Positions 12,100 through 25,211 of a stretch of DNA of 64,000 nt are shown here, in pieces. The notes below the pieces were generated by a model. It was not told the origin of the DNA. It ran no database searches and saw nothing but the letters and a program-made list of their open reading frames with translations. The DNA comes from Boswellia sacra. Taxonomy: Eukaryota; Streptophyta; Magnoliopsida; Sapindales; Burseraceae. Numbering within the stretch: the stretch's first letter is position 1; the number at the start of each line of letters is the position of its first letter. The DNA lies in contig SNVD02002464.1 of NCBI GenBank assembly GCA_013180625.2, positions 1-64,000 of the forward strand, given 5' to 3'. The translations under genes were made by a program, and so were the position numbers.

Positions 12100-12634
12100 T
12101 TCGGCAACATTAGGCGGTCAAAAAACGTCAAATATATATCCGAATAGAAAATTCATACTTATCGTTCATAAAGTGACGAATATTATCCAGTTTAAAAAAA
12201 TTTTTACTGTTGTAAAACCATATTTATTGTTCAAAAAGCGTCAAATATGATAAAATTTAAAAAAGTTAACCGTTACAAAATATATTTATTGGGCAAAAAG
12301 CGATAAATATGTTTCAATTCAAAAATGTTGCTGTTACAAAAACTATATTTATCGGGCAAAAAGCGATAAATACATTGTAATTCAAAAACATAACCGTTAC
12401 AACCTACCAAATTTGAAAATAAAAAGTGACATATATGACATGTTTTCTACCGTATATATGTTATTATACTTGGCGCTTTTATGTGAGAAATATGATTGTG
12501 AATATATTTGACGTTTTGATCAACCGCCAAATAGACTATATTTAGCGGTGCCATTGGTGTCGTTTTATTGACTGCCAATTATATACTTATTTAGCGGCTT
12601 TTGACCGCTAAATATGATTGTTTTTCTTGTAGTG
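12100..12634. repeat. Right subterminal repeats of CACTA 1
   Basis: Many short direct and inverted copies of AAATATATTTATCGGGCAAAAAGCG-like units (kept variable), such as GCAAAAAGCGATAAATA (near 12293 and 12356), ending with TATTTAGCGG / CCGCTAAATA just inside the terminus. Such arrays are the transposase-binding regions in known CACTA elements. Confidence 0.7.
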
Positions 12635-13437
12635 AATAATAATTAAAAATATTTAAAAATTTATTGAATAAATAATAGAAAGTAAATTTGAAACAAATTG
12701 AACCCACCCTTTAATCCGAGCTTTAATTAACAAACCCAAATTAGGCGGTGGCGAGTTCTGGTAGAGGAGAGAGAGGAGGAATTGATGACGGAAGCAATTT
12801 CGCCAATGAAGAGAAGGAAACAACGATCGTGTGGGTGGCAATTCGTGTCATGTATATCAACCCATTTAATTATTCGTGTCAAGACATGAAACGCTGATTC
12901 GACATGGTCATTAAATGTGTCACCCATGTATTATAATTATGATATATTTAATTGATATAATTTGCTTAATTGTTTAATCTAATTAAGTATAGTATATCAT
13001 ATTCTATATATTTATATCACTTAAAATTATTTTTAGAATGAAAATAATTGTTAGTATAAAAAAATTATTAAAATAATTGCAATTTACTATTATGTAAATT
13101 AATTTACTTCGAATAGCATATATTATATTATCTTTCATCTTTTTTCACTTAATTTAATGTCGAAATTAAAAAATAAGGGGATAATTTGTAATTTCAAAAT
13201 GTGTAAGGGGAATTTGCTTTTTGCTTAATCTCAGGGTATAAATTGTTAATATCAAATGATGGAACATGAGGTTATTTTGGTAAAATTGTGAAGAGGTTTT
13301 TCTCCATCCTCCTCTTCCGTTTAATTTAACGTACGAATTCAAAAATCAGGGTATAATTTGTAATTTCAAATCTTGCAAGGAGGAATTTGTATTTTCACTT
13401 CATCTCGGGGGTAAATTGTTAATATCCTTAAAAACAA

Positions 13438-16013
13438 GAATATAGCAGTGAATTTTTTTTTAAACAATTAGGGTTTTATGGATTTGTAGAATGAAATAAA
13501 AGATATTTTAGTAACAACCGTATTTATTATTTTACTTAGTTTTTTTAATAATTAGACTTACAATAATTGATAACAGATCTGCTATTTGATTATATTAGGT
13601 TCGTGGTATGTTTGACACCCTGAATATAACACAAGCAATATAAATGTTTCTATTGTTTTGATACACATCCCAAAATAATCTATCGCAAATAACATAGTAT
13701 GAATTTAAAACTATCACATCACTCATTATATCATCTAATCATCTACTACACTAGTATTAATTGAATACACATTATTTAAGATACAAAATTTGAAATAAAA
13801 TTTGTGATGATGATTCATGATTATTATTATTATTATTATTATTATTATTTTTACATTATGTTTTGTGTGTGTGGGTTTCTTTTACAATGTTTACGCTATG
13901 TATGAATTATGATTTTTTTGTTAAAAAAAAAAAGCCTAGGTTTTATTTTTAATTTGCTTGTGATGGTCCTGGATTAGGAAAAGAAAAAGAAAATAATTTT
14001 TCGTTTAAGACTACAAATACGAATAATATATCATTAATAATTGACGGTGCCTGGTAAGCTATTCAACCTGTCACTGAGGAAGAATATTTAACTCGTATTT
14101 TAACTTTCTGGACTTCTGATGAAGTCTGAAACCGAGAGTTCAAACGATTAAAATGGTTTCAAAATCGGCTTATTAATTTATTTGATTCTGTCAAACCTTC
14201 AATCAAATGAATATTCATTTTACATATATGACAGCTCACATCTTAAAGCCGATTTATGTTATGATTTTCAATACTTGAATTAAATAATTTAAATTAGATT
14301 AATAAAGAGAATAGCGTTAATGCTGACTGTAGTAAACAATGAAAAAAAAAATTTAATATTTCATCCAATGATTCTAAAGAGTCTAGTATATTATCATCAA
14401 TACTCCAAATACAACATATAACCGATTCCCAAATTAAAATGTGTTAAGCAAACTTGTATAGTATTGTTATTCTTAATTAATTCAACCTAAAATTTAAATG
14501 TTCATCTAAACACACAGATGTGAAGATATAAGGTAGTCAAATTAAAATGATAATATCATATTGATACTCTAGATCGACTGATGAGCACTACTTGTCATCG
14601 TTTCATGGGTTGATTGAACTAACGCCTATAGTTTCTATAGAAAAATCGATCGAATCTTGTACTTTCCAGCGTAGACTATTAAGCAGCATAAAAAAAAAAC
14701 AAATTCATTAATGTGAACTATTCAATTATGGATTAATTAATTAATAAACGTGAACTACTGATCAATATATGTAATACATTTGACTAGGTTTGTATAATAT
14801 ATATAAAATCAATTTTCAAAGATGTGATTTGATATCAAAATTGTTGACTCAGTAACCTAGAACTTTTTCGGCATTAATTAAGATGATCGTGAGAGTTGGT
14901 TAGTCTCTTGGATCTTGGGCTAACGTTTCTGGAATCACGAGTCGCGCTAAATAATTTTAATTGTTGCCAAATTACTAAGCTAACATTGATCACCTTCATG
15001 AACCCTCCAGGCGTTAATACTAATTCATTAACAAGTGCATGAAACGTTCAAATTTCCCACCAAACGAACATATTAGAACTTAATAATGATTGAATGTAAT
15101 ATTGAAAAGATTTAACAGTGAATTTCGAAAGTTTTGAATTGGATGTTTAATTTGCTATTGAAGTTTTTAATCTTAACCTTGGGCGTATATAAGATATTCT
15201 GGACCAAGTACTAAACAACTAGTTCGGTTCATAAAAATTTTGAAGTAGCTAGATAGAGCTAGAATAAACTACTAAAATTTGACATATATGAAGTTAATTG
15301 CAGCTTCTAACTTTTCATGGGAATTACTTCTAATTTTCAGGATAAATTCAATTAGAATATGGTTTTAAAGATCAAAGTTGATTGAGATCTAGAATTTGGT
15401 AGCTACAAATTAAGCAATCAAGAATGGTTAATTAATTAAATGATCGATATAGGAGGCCTTTGGAGTACTGTTCAACATAAAGAAACGTTCGATATATTGG
15501 ATGATTTAAATGAAACCTATATCTCTATACATAATTGATAAAAATGATTAAAGCAAAAAAAAAGAAAAAAAAAACCAAAACAAAAAAACAAAAAGTCTCA
15601 TATAATAAGAAGAACTAAAATATGATACATGTCCGAAGCAAACTAATATATTTTTCATTCACCTCCTTAGAAGAGTTTGACCTAATAACGATTTTTAGTG
15701 AATGTTTCCAAAAGAATTATGAGATCAAAGAAATTTACTATTTTGATGTTGACTACGCTGAACATGTTAAAAGAGACGATAAATGGAACACTTTTTCTGA
15801 TGGATAATACAATATATAATTACTAAATATATTAAGATTAGAGTCGATGGTTCAATGAATTTCGAAGATAAAGAATTAAAAATTGAAATGAAAATCTGTT
15901 TGAAGACAGTTTATGATCATCATCATCAGCAACTATTTTTGAAAACATAGGCAGAGATTGCGTAGGAGATCATGCAATTGTGTTCAAAAACCGTGTGCTA
16001 TATTCGTAGCTTG
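13438..16013. other. Intergenic stretch without a gene
   Basis: AT-rich DNA between the MULE and CACTA element 2. A TTA microsatellite occupies 13821-13849. A 61-codon open stretch at 15622-15807 matches nothing. No RNA gene or conserved motif was seen. Confidence 0.6.
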
Positions 16014-16852
16014 TAACACTACAAGAAAAATAGGAATAGATGACGGAAACAAACGGTCATAAACGGAGGTGGATGATAGAGAATCAAAGAGTCATCTATG
16101 TCACTGTCACTCATTCATGATAGAAAAAAAGTCTATCATCAACTTTGTGATAGTTTTTACATATCATACGTCTATCATATTAGGCAATTAATTTTATAAT
16201 TTTATGATAGTTTTTACATGTCATACGTCTATCACACTAGGTAAATAATTTTTTAATAATCCTTAAAAAATTTTGGCGGAAAATTATTTTTTATTTTTAG
16301 TTTGAAATTTTTGGCAGAAAAATTATTTTTTTTGGATTCCAATTTAATTTTTGCAGAAAATTTTTGTAGGTAAATTATGTTGTTTGTAACAGAATTTATG
16401 ATTAGCATTTTCTGTCACAATATTTAAATTTAGTTATGCAAAACTATAATTTTTTTATTTTATTTATACATTCTTGTGTCTAAAATTCATTTACAAATTT
16501 AATATGAACTAAAAATTAAAGTGCACAACCAATTGAGTCCAAAAACTTTTTATAGCAATGACATCCACATAACAATATAGAGAAAAGTTGCATAGATCAT
16601 GTATATCATTACTAATACATAAGCTAAATCATTAGCAACTATCAACAACAAACTGTGATTGTAATTCAAATCCAAAAGCAACAACAAATGATAGCCAACC
16701 AAATTAAATTTGGAGTTCACATGACAAATTTCAGAACCTATTAAGTAGGTCATTGACTCGTTAATATCAAAATCTTAATCTATTCCTCATATCAATGGGT
16801 TATAGCTAGATTGAAAGAGCTTAGAAGGATCACAAAGAAGATGGCATCATAC

Positions 16853-19800
16853 AGTTTCTCCAGTTTTAGGGTCTTGCGACATAAGCAGTCAAGCTAATAG
16901 CAGAGCTCCCCTTTCCACTGGTGTAAAATGCCACGAGGAGCTAGCTTGTGTATATATTACAGCAACTGGGACTTACTAGTTCCAGGATCACTAACAAGAA
17001 GGATATTGATATCACCACGGAAGCTAGCAACCAGAGGGCAACTTCAAAGCATTCCCACCGAAAAGCTACATTGAGTCAGTAAACTAGTCATGAGCATCAT
17101 AGCAGAATGATGATGTAAAGTCATATAGAAAAAGGGAATATCAAGAAAGAAGTAATATTAGTGGGCGAAATTATTGTTGAACCTGGCAAAGAAGACCTTT
17201 CTTCACATCATCTAACTCCCAGATGTTCGGTACCAGAGACCTGGTCAGTGTTTCATATATGTCAGGTTGTTTTGACAACTCTTTCAATTGCTCCACCTGA
17301 GATTTCAAACAATCAGTGTTACAGATGATAACCACTACGTGTATGAAGACATATTAACCTCAAGATTATGCTATTAAACAAAAAATAAAGCTCAGCAAAA
17401 GTTGATGCGTGATTGACTATGATGAGTTAATACATCAAATATCTGATAAAGAGACAACAGTATGGCAAAGTACACATTTGGCAGGCAAAGTACATAACTG
17501 TTGATTTTACCAAAATTTGAGCATACAGCAAACAACAACTGTCTATATGCTAGTGTACAATACTACCAGTGCCATAGCTATATAGAATATGAGCATTCAT
17601 TTGTGTTTTTGTGGTGTACAACTGTCTCTTACTGAATATAGCTGCAGTTTGGCATGTGGTGGATGATGGTCTGCTCAAACAGCCAAATCTAAATATGAGC
17701 TTTCTACAAGAAGTTAGAACCAATAAGCAAGTCAAGCCAGGCACAGAACAAAAGCAATAATTAAAGTAAAAGAAGCAAGATGAAAAATAGGAAATCGGGC
17801 ACTTACACTTTGGAGAAACCAGAAGATCAAGTTCTACAACCATAAAAGGAAAATTGAACAAAAGCAATAATTAATATGTGCAGGACAGGTTCAGACAAGT
17901 GACTTCCATGTCACGGAAGGCTAAGAAGTCTAGACATTTTGATTAAAAAGTAGTGTCAAGGACAATGCTGAACCTACATTTGACGAAGACCAATTCCCGA
18001 TCTTTGTCGCTTTTCTTCTTTTTAATCTGGTTAAGTTTCTTCATGAAACAAACTTCACTTCGCAGGAGTTTTTCTCAGAACTTTAGGGTCTCCTAGTCGC
18101 TGAAACCCCCTACCTCTCATATAAATGCAGTCATGATCCATGCATAAAAATTGGATTCTTGTTTTCTCCGTTTGGCTTCAAAAGCCTAAATTAATGTAAA
18201 AGAATGTTTAATTGCACTGAAGTAGAATGGACTTCGCAACTTCCTGGGCAACCTTGGAAGGATAATGAGGAAAAAGTTAAACAATTAAGAATGAAGAAAG
18301 CTGATTAATAAAAGGCACTCTGAAAGCTTATCTTGATAAAATAAATAAATAAAAGCCAATTAGTCATGCAGACTTACAGCATTAATCGTTTTTGTTACTG
18401 CAAGCTTTCATGGCTTTGTCGTATTAAAATTTTTTTCTTCCAAATATCAATATTAATGTGATAGCCATTAGCCACTTTTCATCATTACTCAGTAATAATA
18501 CAAGCCTTTGTCATTTCAAAACAAGTTAATTAGTCTAAAATATACAATTAGTCTAAAATATACAACTTAAGGAACAAAATATTCAGCCAACCCTTCTAAG
18601 AAATTAATGTTCTCATTATCATCAAAACCTCACTGTAGTGGTGGTGACGTGCAATAAGATCAATGCAAAGAGAAAAAAACTGGAAAAGGGATGATAATGC
18701 CAATGAAAAAGTTGAAAATTTTATCCATATGGTACTTTACAGCATCACCGGCTGGCCATAGAAGTTTTGATCTTCAAAGGAAGATATAAAAGTATCAGTA
18801 TTCTAGTCTCCTTATTGATAAGTTGTTTCAATTCTTAATCACAATATGTTGATTTTCATCACGTTAGCATGTTACAAATATTAATATTTTACAGGAAGTC
18901 CATTTCGTTTTCTTAATTTGCTCTTAAATGCAGAACAGATGTCACACAGAATGCTCGGAACATAAGCAATACGAAGTAATGAAGATGATTAAATAAACTA
19001 TTTGAACCGTACGCAAGTGTATATAATTAATTGCACTTGCAATTGCAACCTCTATTGCACTTGCAGTTGAGATTTGGAGACAAGAGTAAAGTATTTGTTC
19101 GACCATGGCAACCTGCAGTTTGTACTTGGACATGGCCAATAATCAACCTACCAAATATAAAATCTTGGCTACCTGAAAGCGAGATAACTGAAAATGGGTC
19201 CATAATCATCCCTGAAGAGGGAGACTACACATGGATTGATGGAAAAGAGAGAGACAAAGTAACATCTATTCAAACAATTTGATGGAGTTGGCAACCAAGA
19301 TTACCTGCATGAGGTTTGGTTTGTTGAGAATGGGATCATCGTTTGCAATTGCAAAGCTAGACAAAGCTGTCCCACTGAAAAGATAATAAATAAGTATCAG
19401 ACAAAACTTGTTTCTGAACAAGGCTGAAGGCTAAGGGCAAATGAATGCCATTCCATGCGATGGTGTACAAATTTTGTGCAGAAAAAGGTTTAAGAGTTAT
19501 GCAGAATGTGATGCAATCCGGACACAAGCCATGTGGTTTGTTAATTGTTTAGCCTTGGACTTCCCATGCTTACTTCCAACTTCCCAGTTCGTAACTCACT
19601 TTTGAATGCTTTACGGAATCAAGCTGCCAAGCAATAAATGCATGTGAAACCTTAGCAGAGCAGATCTCAATGTGTAGTTCTCCTGAAATTCTCACATCAA
19701 CCAATAAACACATTTAATGAGTGCAAAACAGAGTCCAAATTAAAACTAGTCAAATCAAACCATCGATATTATAATGTGTGCTTGAATGATCATGCATGCA

Positions 19801-22110
19801 GACATTATATATGCATTTATGTCTGCAATATAAGCTATTTTCACAAGTTAATTGATCTTACAGCAACGAATTCCTCCAAAATGGTGTCATCCAGTCTGTT
19901 CAGTGCATGTTTTCTCAACATTGGGGTTGGGGTGGATAACAAAGACCCTAAAGTAAATATATAGGTGATCCGATTGGCAACAACACCAAAACCAAAAATA
20001 ATAAATAAATAAACAAATAATAAGCCTAATTGATTAAATAATTAATAGTGGAATCTAGTTTATGGGTACGTAGGTATCTTTAAAGTAAATTCAAAGTACT
20101 AGTTTAACTAATCCTATTATATAGTACAAGAAAAGTGGACCACTAATGCACCAATAAGGATGTAACAAACGGAAAACTATAGCTTAAATAGTCATATATA
20201 AAGAATTAAGCAAGCGTTTGGTGATGATCCAAGACACATATATGCTTACAATATTACATCAATGGATTAATATTAGTGAAGTCCTAATCAGCAATGTGGC
20301 GTCTCAAGGCCGAGGACAAAGACCGTATTGGACAACGGTTGCATCAATGTGGGTGTCATGTATTGTTAAAAATAGCAAAGATGAAGGCAGAAAAATGATT
20401 TGTTTGACTATTTATAAATAGTATAATTATAAAGAATAAGAATTGATGTTCATGGAAAAAAAAAACTATCCTTATAATAGAAAACTATATTGGGTTAATT
20501 TTAGTGGTGAAAAAGGAACTAATTAACTAAGTGGGCTTGAATAGAATATGAGACAAATTATTTAATTTGGTCAAAATTTTATATATGGTAAATAGTCTCA
20601 TAATATATAAATACTCACATTGATTTTTGGGTACTAATCAATTTATTTTTGTGGTCATAAATATAACTAATAAGTTTCCAAAATTTAATTGGTTTGGAAT
20701 GTGCCAAAAGATCCAATAGGGTGGTTTATCTCAAGAATATCCATTCCTAGTGCAAACAGACTACCAAAAATCATATTATCTCTTAACTACCAAAAGCGTT
20801 AAATCCAAATACCAAAAATGCTAGCTGGTTATGACAACAGACAAAGACTGTAATTAGAATTTAAAGAAAACAGATAAACTTAGAAAAAAAATACTTTTAA
20901 CTGGAAAAAGTAATTCTATATTTCATGAACATGTGAATCATTTGTTGGAACCAATAAAGCAAAGCAAAAGCCTTTACTTTATTAGGCATATCACTATTGA
21001 CTTACCCATAAATAAATCTAATCTAGTGTAAACCAAAAATTAATAAAAACCCATTTTACAAGTAAGATATGTTTACAAGAGAATCTTCTGTTAAAAAAAT
21101 TAAAAATAAAAAAGAAAGGAAAATCACCTCAAGTTCAGCTTCAAGATCCTTCCATTCATGTCCAGTAGCATAAAATCTTCAACGTCCTTCTTTGCAGATG
21201 TCTCTGCTAAAAAGCAAACAAAGACATTTACATCAATCATAAATTTTTATTTCTTCTCCTGTCAACACATACATGCACACATACCCATTCACATAAACGT
21301 CATATGTTCATTCATAAATCTTCAACACTTTATATAATTTCTCTCTTATCGACAAAGCACAAATATTTCCCTCTTCTTCCCCATGAATATAACATTATCC
21401 ATATAAAAAAAATCCAATCGGAATCCACATCAATCACACCATCTACAAATATGTAAATTCATTTTTACATCTCCAAAATGCCTATGTATATAAGTGTTCA
21501 TGAACAAACAAATGAAATTTACATAAAGAAATGTGGAACTCTCCCCAAATTATACTTAATAATTTCAAAGAAAGATTCAGATCTATCAAATATAAAAGGG
21601 CATGCAGGTCATCCCCAAATTTAGCTTGACCAAGAGAAATTATATTTTAGCAATCAAATTAATAAATTATTTTACTCACTCAAAGGTCTTTGCTGCTCTC
21701 GATTTGAATCAAACTAAACTATAGCTCGTCAGCTCACTTCTCTCTTTCCAAACTGCATCATCTCTCTATTTTTGAACCTCCTATAAGGGAGATGCATAAG
21801 AAACATAGGTAAGAAAATAGATAGAGGAAGAGAGAGACGATAAACAGTGGCTAGAGCAGAGAGCGAAGGAGAGAAACTAATATAACTGATGGAGATAGTT
21901 GATGTGTGAGAAAACTAACTTACCCATTGATATTAGCGGTCGGATTCGATGATAGAGCAAGGGATTAGGGGAATGACCTGGGGAGTGAATTGGATTGAGT
22001 AACAGTGGGAGGAAACAAATTGATGAGCGACTGGATGACTGATTTCCACCAAATCGATGAGGGACCGATGGAGAAGCGCACGGCTAGGGTAAAATAGATG
22101 GAAGAGGGAA
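16853..22110 (-). pseudogene. Chimeric spliced unit in CACTA 2 with MCM4 helicase exons
   Basis: MCM4 is a subunit of the MCM2-7 replicative helicase. Exons with good splice sites on the minus strand are: a leader ending ATGG/GTAAGT (about 22110-21924); 21206-21128 (AETSAKKDVEDFMLLDMNG); 19374-19305 (SGTALSSFAIANDDP); 17296-17183, MCM4 (VEQLKELSKQPDIYE to DDVKKGLLCQ); 17065-16853, MCM4 (LFGGNALKL, FRGDINILLVSDPGTSKSQ, PKTGET). Phases agree across the first four joins, giving an open frame of about 100 codons. It closes soon after the start of the last exon, where an extra T in GGTTGCTAGC creates a stop. That exon has at least two more indels, and the Walker A stretch has Ser where MCM4 has Gly. 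Exons 2 and 3 come from genes I cannot name. It cannot encode a helicase; a short chimeric peptide is possible. Confidence 0.8.
19031..19282 (+). other. Unidentified open frame inside CACTA 2
   Basis: An 83-codon plus-strand frame with a protein-like middle (KVFVRPWQPAVCTWTWP, then WLPESEITENGSIIIPEEGD). It lies between exons of the minus-strand chimeric unit. It may be another captured fragment in the opposite orientation, or chance. No family recognised. The remaining 17.3-19.0 kb and 19.4-21.1 kb show only intron-like sequence. Confidence 0.3.
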
Positions 22111-22794
22111 TAATGAAATGGTAAATATGTAATTAAGTTTTATTACAATGGTGTCAAATAAGTGAAAAATACGGGTTGATTTTTTAGACAGTATTATATT
22201 TAACTGACTTTTAAAAAACTCTCAAATAAATTAAAACCCATGTGTCAAATATTTAAAAATTTTTTGTAGTGAAAGTAATTCACTCTAGATTTTTTAAAGG
22301 CATTTACTGATTTTTTTAAATAAAATATTAATTCAAAATTTAGTCAAATACGGTCAATAAGAAAATTTATCATAAAATTTTTGATAGAGTTAATTTCTAT
22401 CACTAGTCTATCATCGATTCTTGATAGACAAAAAATTTATCACAATTATATCATTAAGTGTCTGATAGATCATAATTCTATCACGACTTCATCATCCTTT
22501 TATGATATAATGATTTTTGTCATAAAGTGTCAGTCATCTATTCTTATTTTTCTTGTAATGTAACCAGCTACCGCCAGTACTCATAATCCTTTCCACTTGG
22601 GGTGCAGCTAGTTTAGTTATAATCCTTGCTGATGATCATGATTCTCCAGTTTTCTTCTTAATGGTACTAGGCAGCTTACAAAAATAATTAAATCACTAAC
22701 AGGTCAACATTTTAGTATAAGATTTCCTTGAGATGTTTGTTTCCAATTTTTTTTTTTTCATCGTTGAGACTTGCCTCCACTACTGTCTATCATA

Positions 22795-23389
22795 GGCGGA
22801 CTTAGGCTTTGATCAAGGGGCCCGGGCCTCCACTAAAAATTTGAATCCCATTATACCACTTTAAATTTTAATACTCACATATATATCATTATATAAAAAT
22901 AACTTGGTTTCTAACAAATATACTTTCATATAAAAATTATTGATTTTAATAAAAATACCTCCTGCCATTAGGTTCACCTTAACTTTAGGTATTGTTTATG
23001 TTAAACCCTCTTAAAGTTACATAATTAGATAGGTTTGTCTCCATTTTATTCATTGCATGATTGAAATATCATGATCTATATACTCATACAATTTATTTGA
23101 AAGGCATTTAGAATATACATAATGATAATAGATTTGAAAGATTATTTGTAATATATATATATACTACATCAATCTAAATTTTTATAAATATTCTTTGAAT
23201 TCAATTCTTCCTCAATATATTAATTTACATACAGTCTTAAATTTAAATAATCAAATAGTTAAAAAAATAAATTCTGTAGCTATAGAATATCAAAATCCAA
23301 ATATTAAATACGGTTATTTCTCATATAACGTATTAAAACAATATTATTAAAAAATATTAGTTTATTTATATTAAATAGACTTTAAAACT

Positions 23390-23428
<39 letters not shown>

Positions 23429-23625
23429 AAAACTTTATCAAATTATAATATATTCACACACACACACACACACAAATATCCAAAAATAAAAAATTATCTA
23501 ATTTTTAATGTATCTTAAAATTATTTTAAATATAATTAAATATTAATTATTATAGTTAGCTACATATTTATTTAATTCTAAAGTAAACGGTGCCCCCTAT
23601 AAAGAAAATTTCTAGATTTGCCACT
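22795..23625. mobile_element. Possible degenerate DNA transposon or MITE
   Basis: Ends are loosely inverted: GGCGGACTTAGG on the left against GGCAAATCTAGA read inward from the right. Both are followed by GGGG-rich stretches (GGGGCCCGGGCC, GGGGGCACCG), a look common to old plant transposon ends. The interior is very AT-rich and non-coding. A clear target duplication was not found. Confidence 0.3.
23393..23474. repeat. TA (23393-23426) and CA (about 23454-23474) microsatellites
   Basis: Simple repeats seen directly, separated by about 27 bases of AT-rich DNA. Confidence 0.95.
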
Positions 23626-25211
23626 TACTACTATCATCCTAAAAAATCTTTGGAGCATGAATGTTATACTGTTTTCTTCATCAGAAAACACTCTCTTTAA
23701 CAGAGCTTGAATTCCATTTCCTATATACTAATTCCTTATTTACTACAATTTTTAAATGCTTATTTAATATAATTGTTAACAATCAGTTGCAGCGTGTTTA
23801 TTTTCATATTATATTCTAAAAACATATTCTAAATTACACACATTTATTAATATATTTTAAATAAAAATCAGTCAGATAATTCTTAAAATTAAAAAAAAAT
23901 CAAAACCGATTATATATTCTTACCAAAATTTTGAAAACAATACACAAAATTCAAAGACAAATACACCCAGGATTTCACCTTATAATGTAAGGATTCATTT
24001 ATAATGTGTTGGTTTAATATGCCATTTTCACCCCTTTAGCTTACAAGGGTTTCACCTTTTTATTTTTATAGGTAGCTCAAATTCATATGACTCTTGTATT
24101 TTTAAGAAATTTTGACCTAAAAACGTTTGGATTTTCAATTATTTTATTTGAGCTATTTTTAGCTCAATATGCTTTCAGATTAAAAAATATATATATCTTT
24201 AACTTATTTGAATTGTTGTTTCTCACGTGGTTTTATGTATATAAATTATAATATCTATTTATTTGTATTTGAGTTGGGTTTGAATTCATATCATAAATAA
24301 GGCGATAAATAGATGATTTGACTTCTCTTCTTTATTATAAATTAGGATTGATTTGTTTCCTAAAATGTCTTGATTTATTTTTCTTATGTTTGGAAAGGTT
24401 AGTCTACTAAAGATTACTCACAATGTAAATGAGTAGTAAGTAGTTATAGGTAATAAGTCTTCAATGATATTCTTTGATTTAATTACTTTCGAGAATTATA
24501 ATTTCTCTCTTTTTGTAAGCTCTAACCATTAGTAAATTCAACTCTTTTTTCTTGTGAAATCCAGACAATAACTTAGAAGGATAATGAGAAGAATGTAATT
24601 GGTGCATATGTATTAACTCTTTTTTCAGAGTTCTGTATGCAGAACCTCTCTATCTTTTTCCGTCAGTTGTTGCAGGAGTTATATAAATTAAGAAGAAACA
24701 AATATTCTTTCCAGAGCTTCTATACCAAAGATGCAGATCGATAATATAATTTTATATTGTTTCACACGAGTACTTGAGGTAACTTAGAATCTTGCTATTG
24801 AATACCTCATTTAAGCAAATTAAGGTAAAAAGGTTCACAACGCAGCATTTAAAATACATATAATATGGATTCTGATTTCGAGCTAGACACCTCCACCTAT
24901 CATGCATACAAAAACTTCACAACAATGTATTGACGTCATTAATTTGGAATAAGATAAGTAACAAGTAACAACTAGTGAAGCTATCAACTGATCCATCTTT
25001 AAATGAGACCATATTCTCCGCTGCTGGCGTAAACAAATTAAAAGTACCTGGCCCTTTTATTCATTTTCCTGAAAAAACTCGATCAAAAGTAACATTATTA
25101 TAATTACAGTAAGCATACACTTAGCTTGTATACTGGTAATTTTGTTTGATTCTGATTCTATACATAATTGTAGTAATAAAAACAATTAATGGAAGTAAAT
25201 CATCAAATTTC

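Larger units (their letters stand above)
6511..12634. mobile_element. CACTA element 1, non-autonomous, inside the MULE
   Basis: The left terminus CACTGCAAGAAATTTTCAC (6511) pairs with the right terminus TTTTTCTTGTAGTG (ending 12634). The 3-bp direct repeats AAT (6508-6510 and 12635-12637) match the CACTA target duplication. Subterminal repeats of the ATATTTAGCGG / CCGCTAAATAT type fill 12100-12620, with a shorter counterpart after 6530. The 6124-bp body has no transposase frame. It contains a GC-rich leader-like block and two exon-like pieces, as if it had picked up host DNA. Confidence 0.82.
6260..13428. mobile_element. Mutator-like element (MULE) with long terminal inverted repeats, split by a CACTA insertion
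   Basis: The left end begins AGGATATTAAC at 6260 and the right end finishes GTTAATATCCT at 13428. Immediately outside are identical 9-bp direct repeats, TAAAAACAA, at 6251-6259 and 13429-13437. A 9-bp duplication is the Mutator superfamily signature. Each arm (about 6260-6480 and 13180-13428) holds two tandem copies of a GATATTAACARTTTAYCCC unit and shares stretches such as TGATTTTTGAATTC. No transposase is visible. Without the 6.1-kb CACTA insertion the element would be about 1 kb, so it is non-autonomous. Confidence 0.8.
16017..22560. mobile_element. CACTA element 2, carrying captured gene pieces
   Basis: The left end reads CACTACAAGAAAAATAGGAA from 16017. The right end, read inward on the minus strand, starts CATTACAAGAAAAATAAGAA from 22560, and the match continues through ATAGATGAC with two mismatches in about 28 bases. 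Direct repeats TAA at 16014-16016 and 22561-22563 are the 3-bp target duplication. Subterminal repeats of TGATAG...CTATCA type lie at 16085-16235 and 22381-22510, including two near copies of a TGATAGTTTTTACAT unit. There is no transposase. The interior holds a minus-strand exon series with MCM4 exons. Confidence 0.88.
22564..25100. other. Intergenic stretch upstream of the Dof 3' end
   Basis: No gene seen. It contains a possible decayed transposon (22795-23625) and TA and CA microsatellites. The rest is AT-rich. The last 100-200 bases before 25211 are probably the 3' untranslated region of the Dof gene, which is read leftward. Confidence 0.5.

Noticed and set aside
11884..12250. Overlapping frames rich in Ile-Tyr on both strands
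   Set aside because: They are translations of a TA microsatellite.
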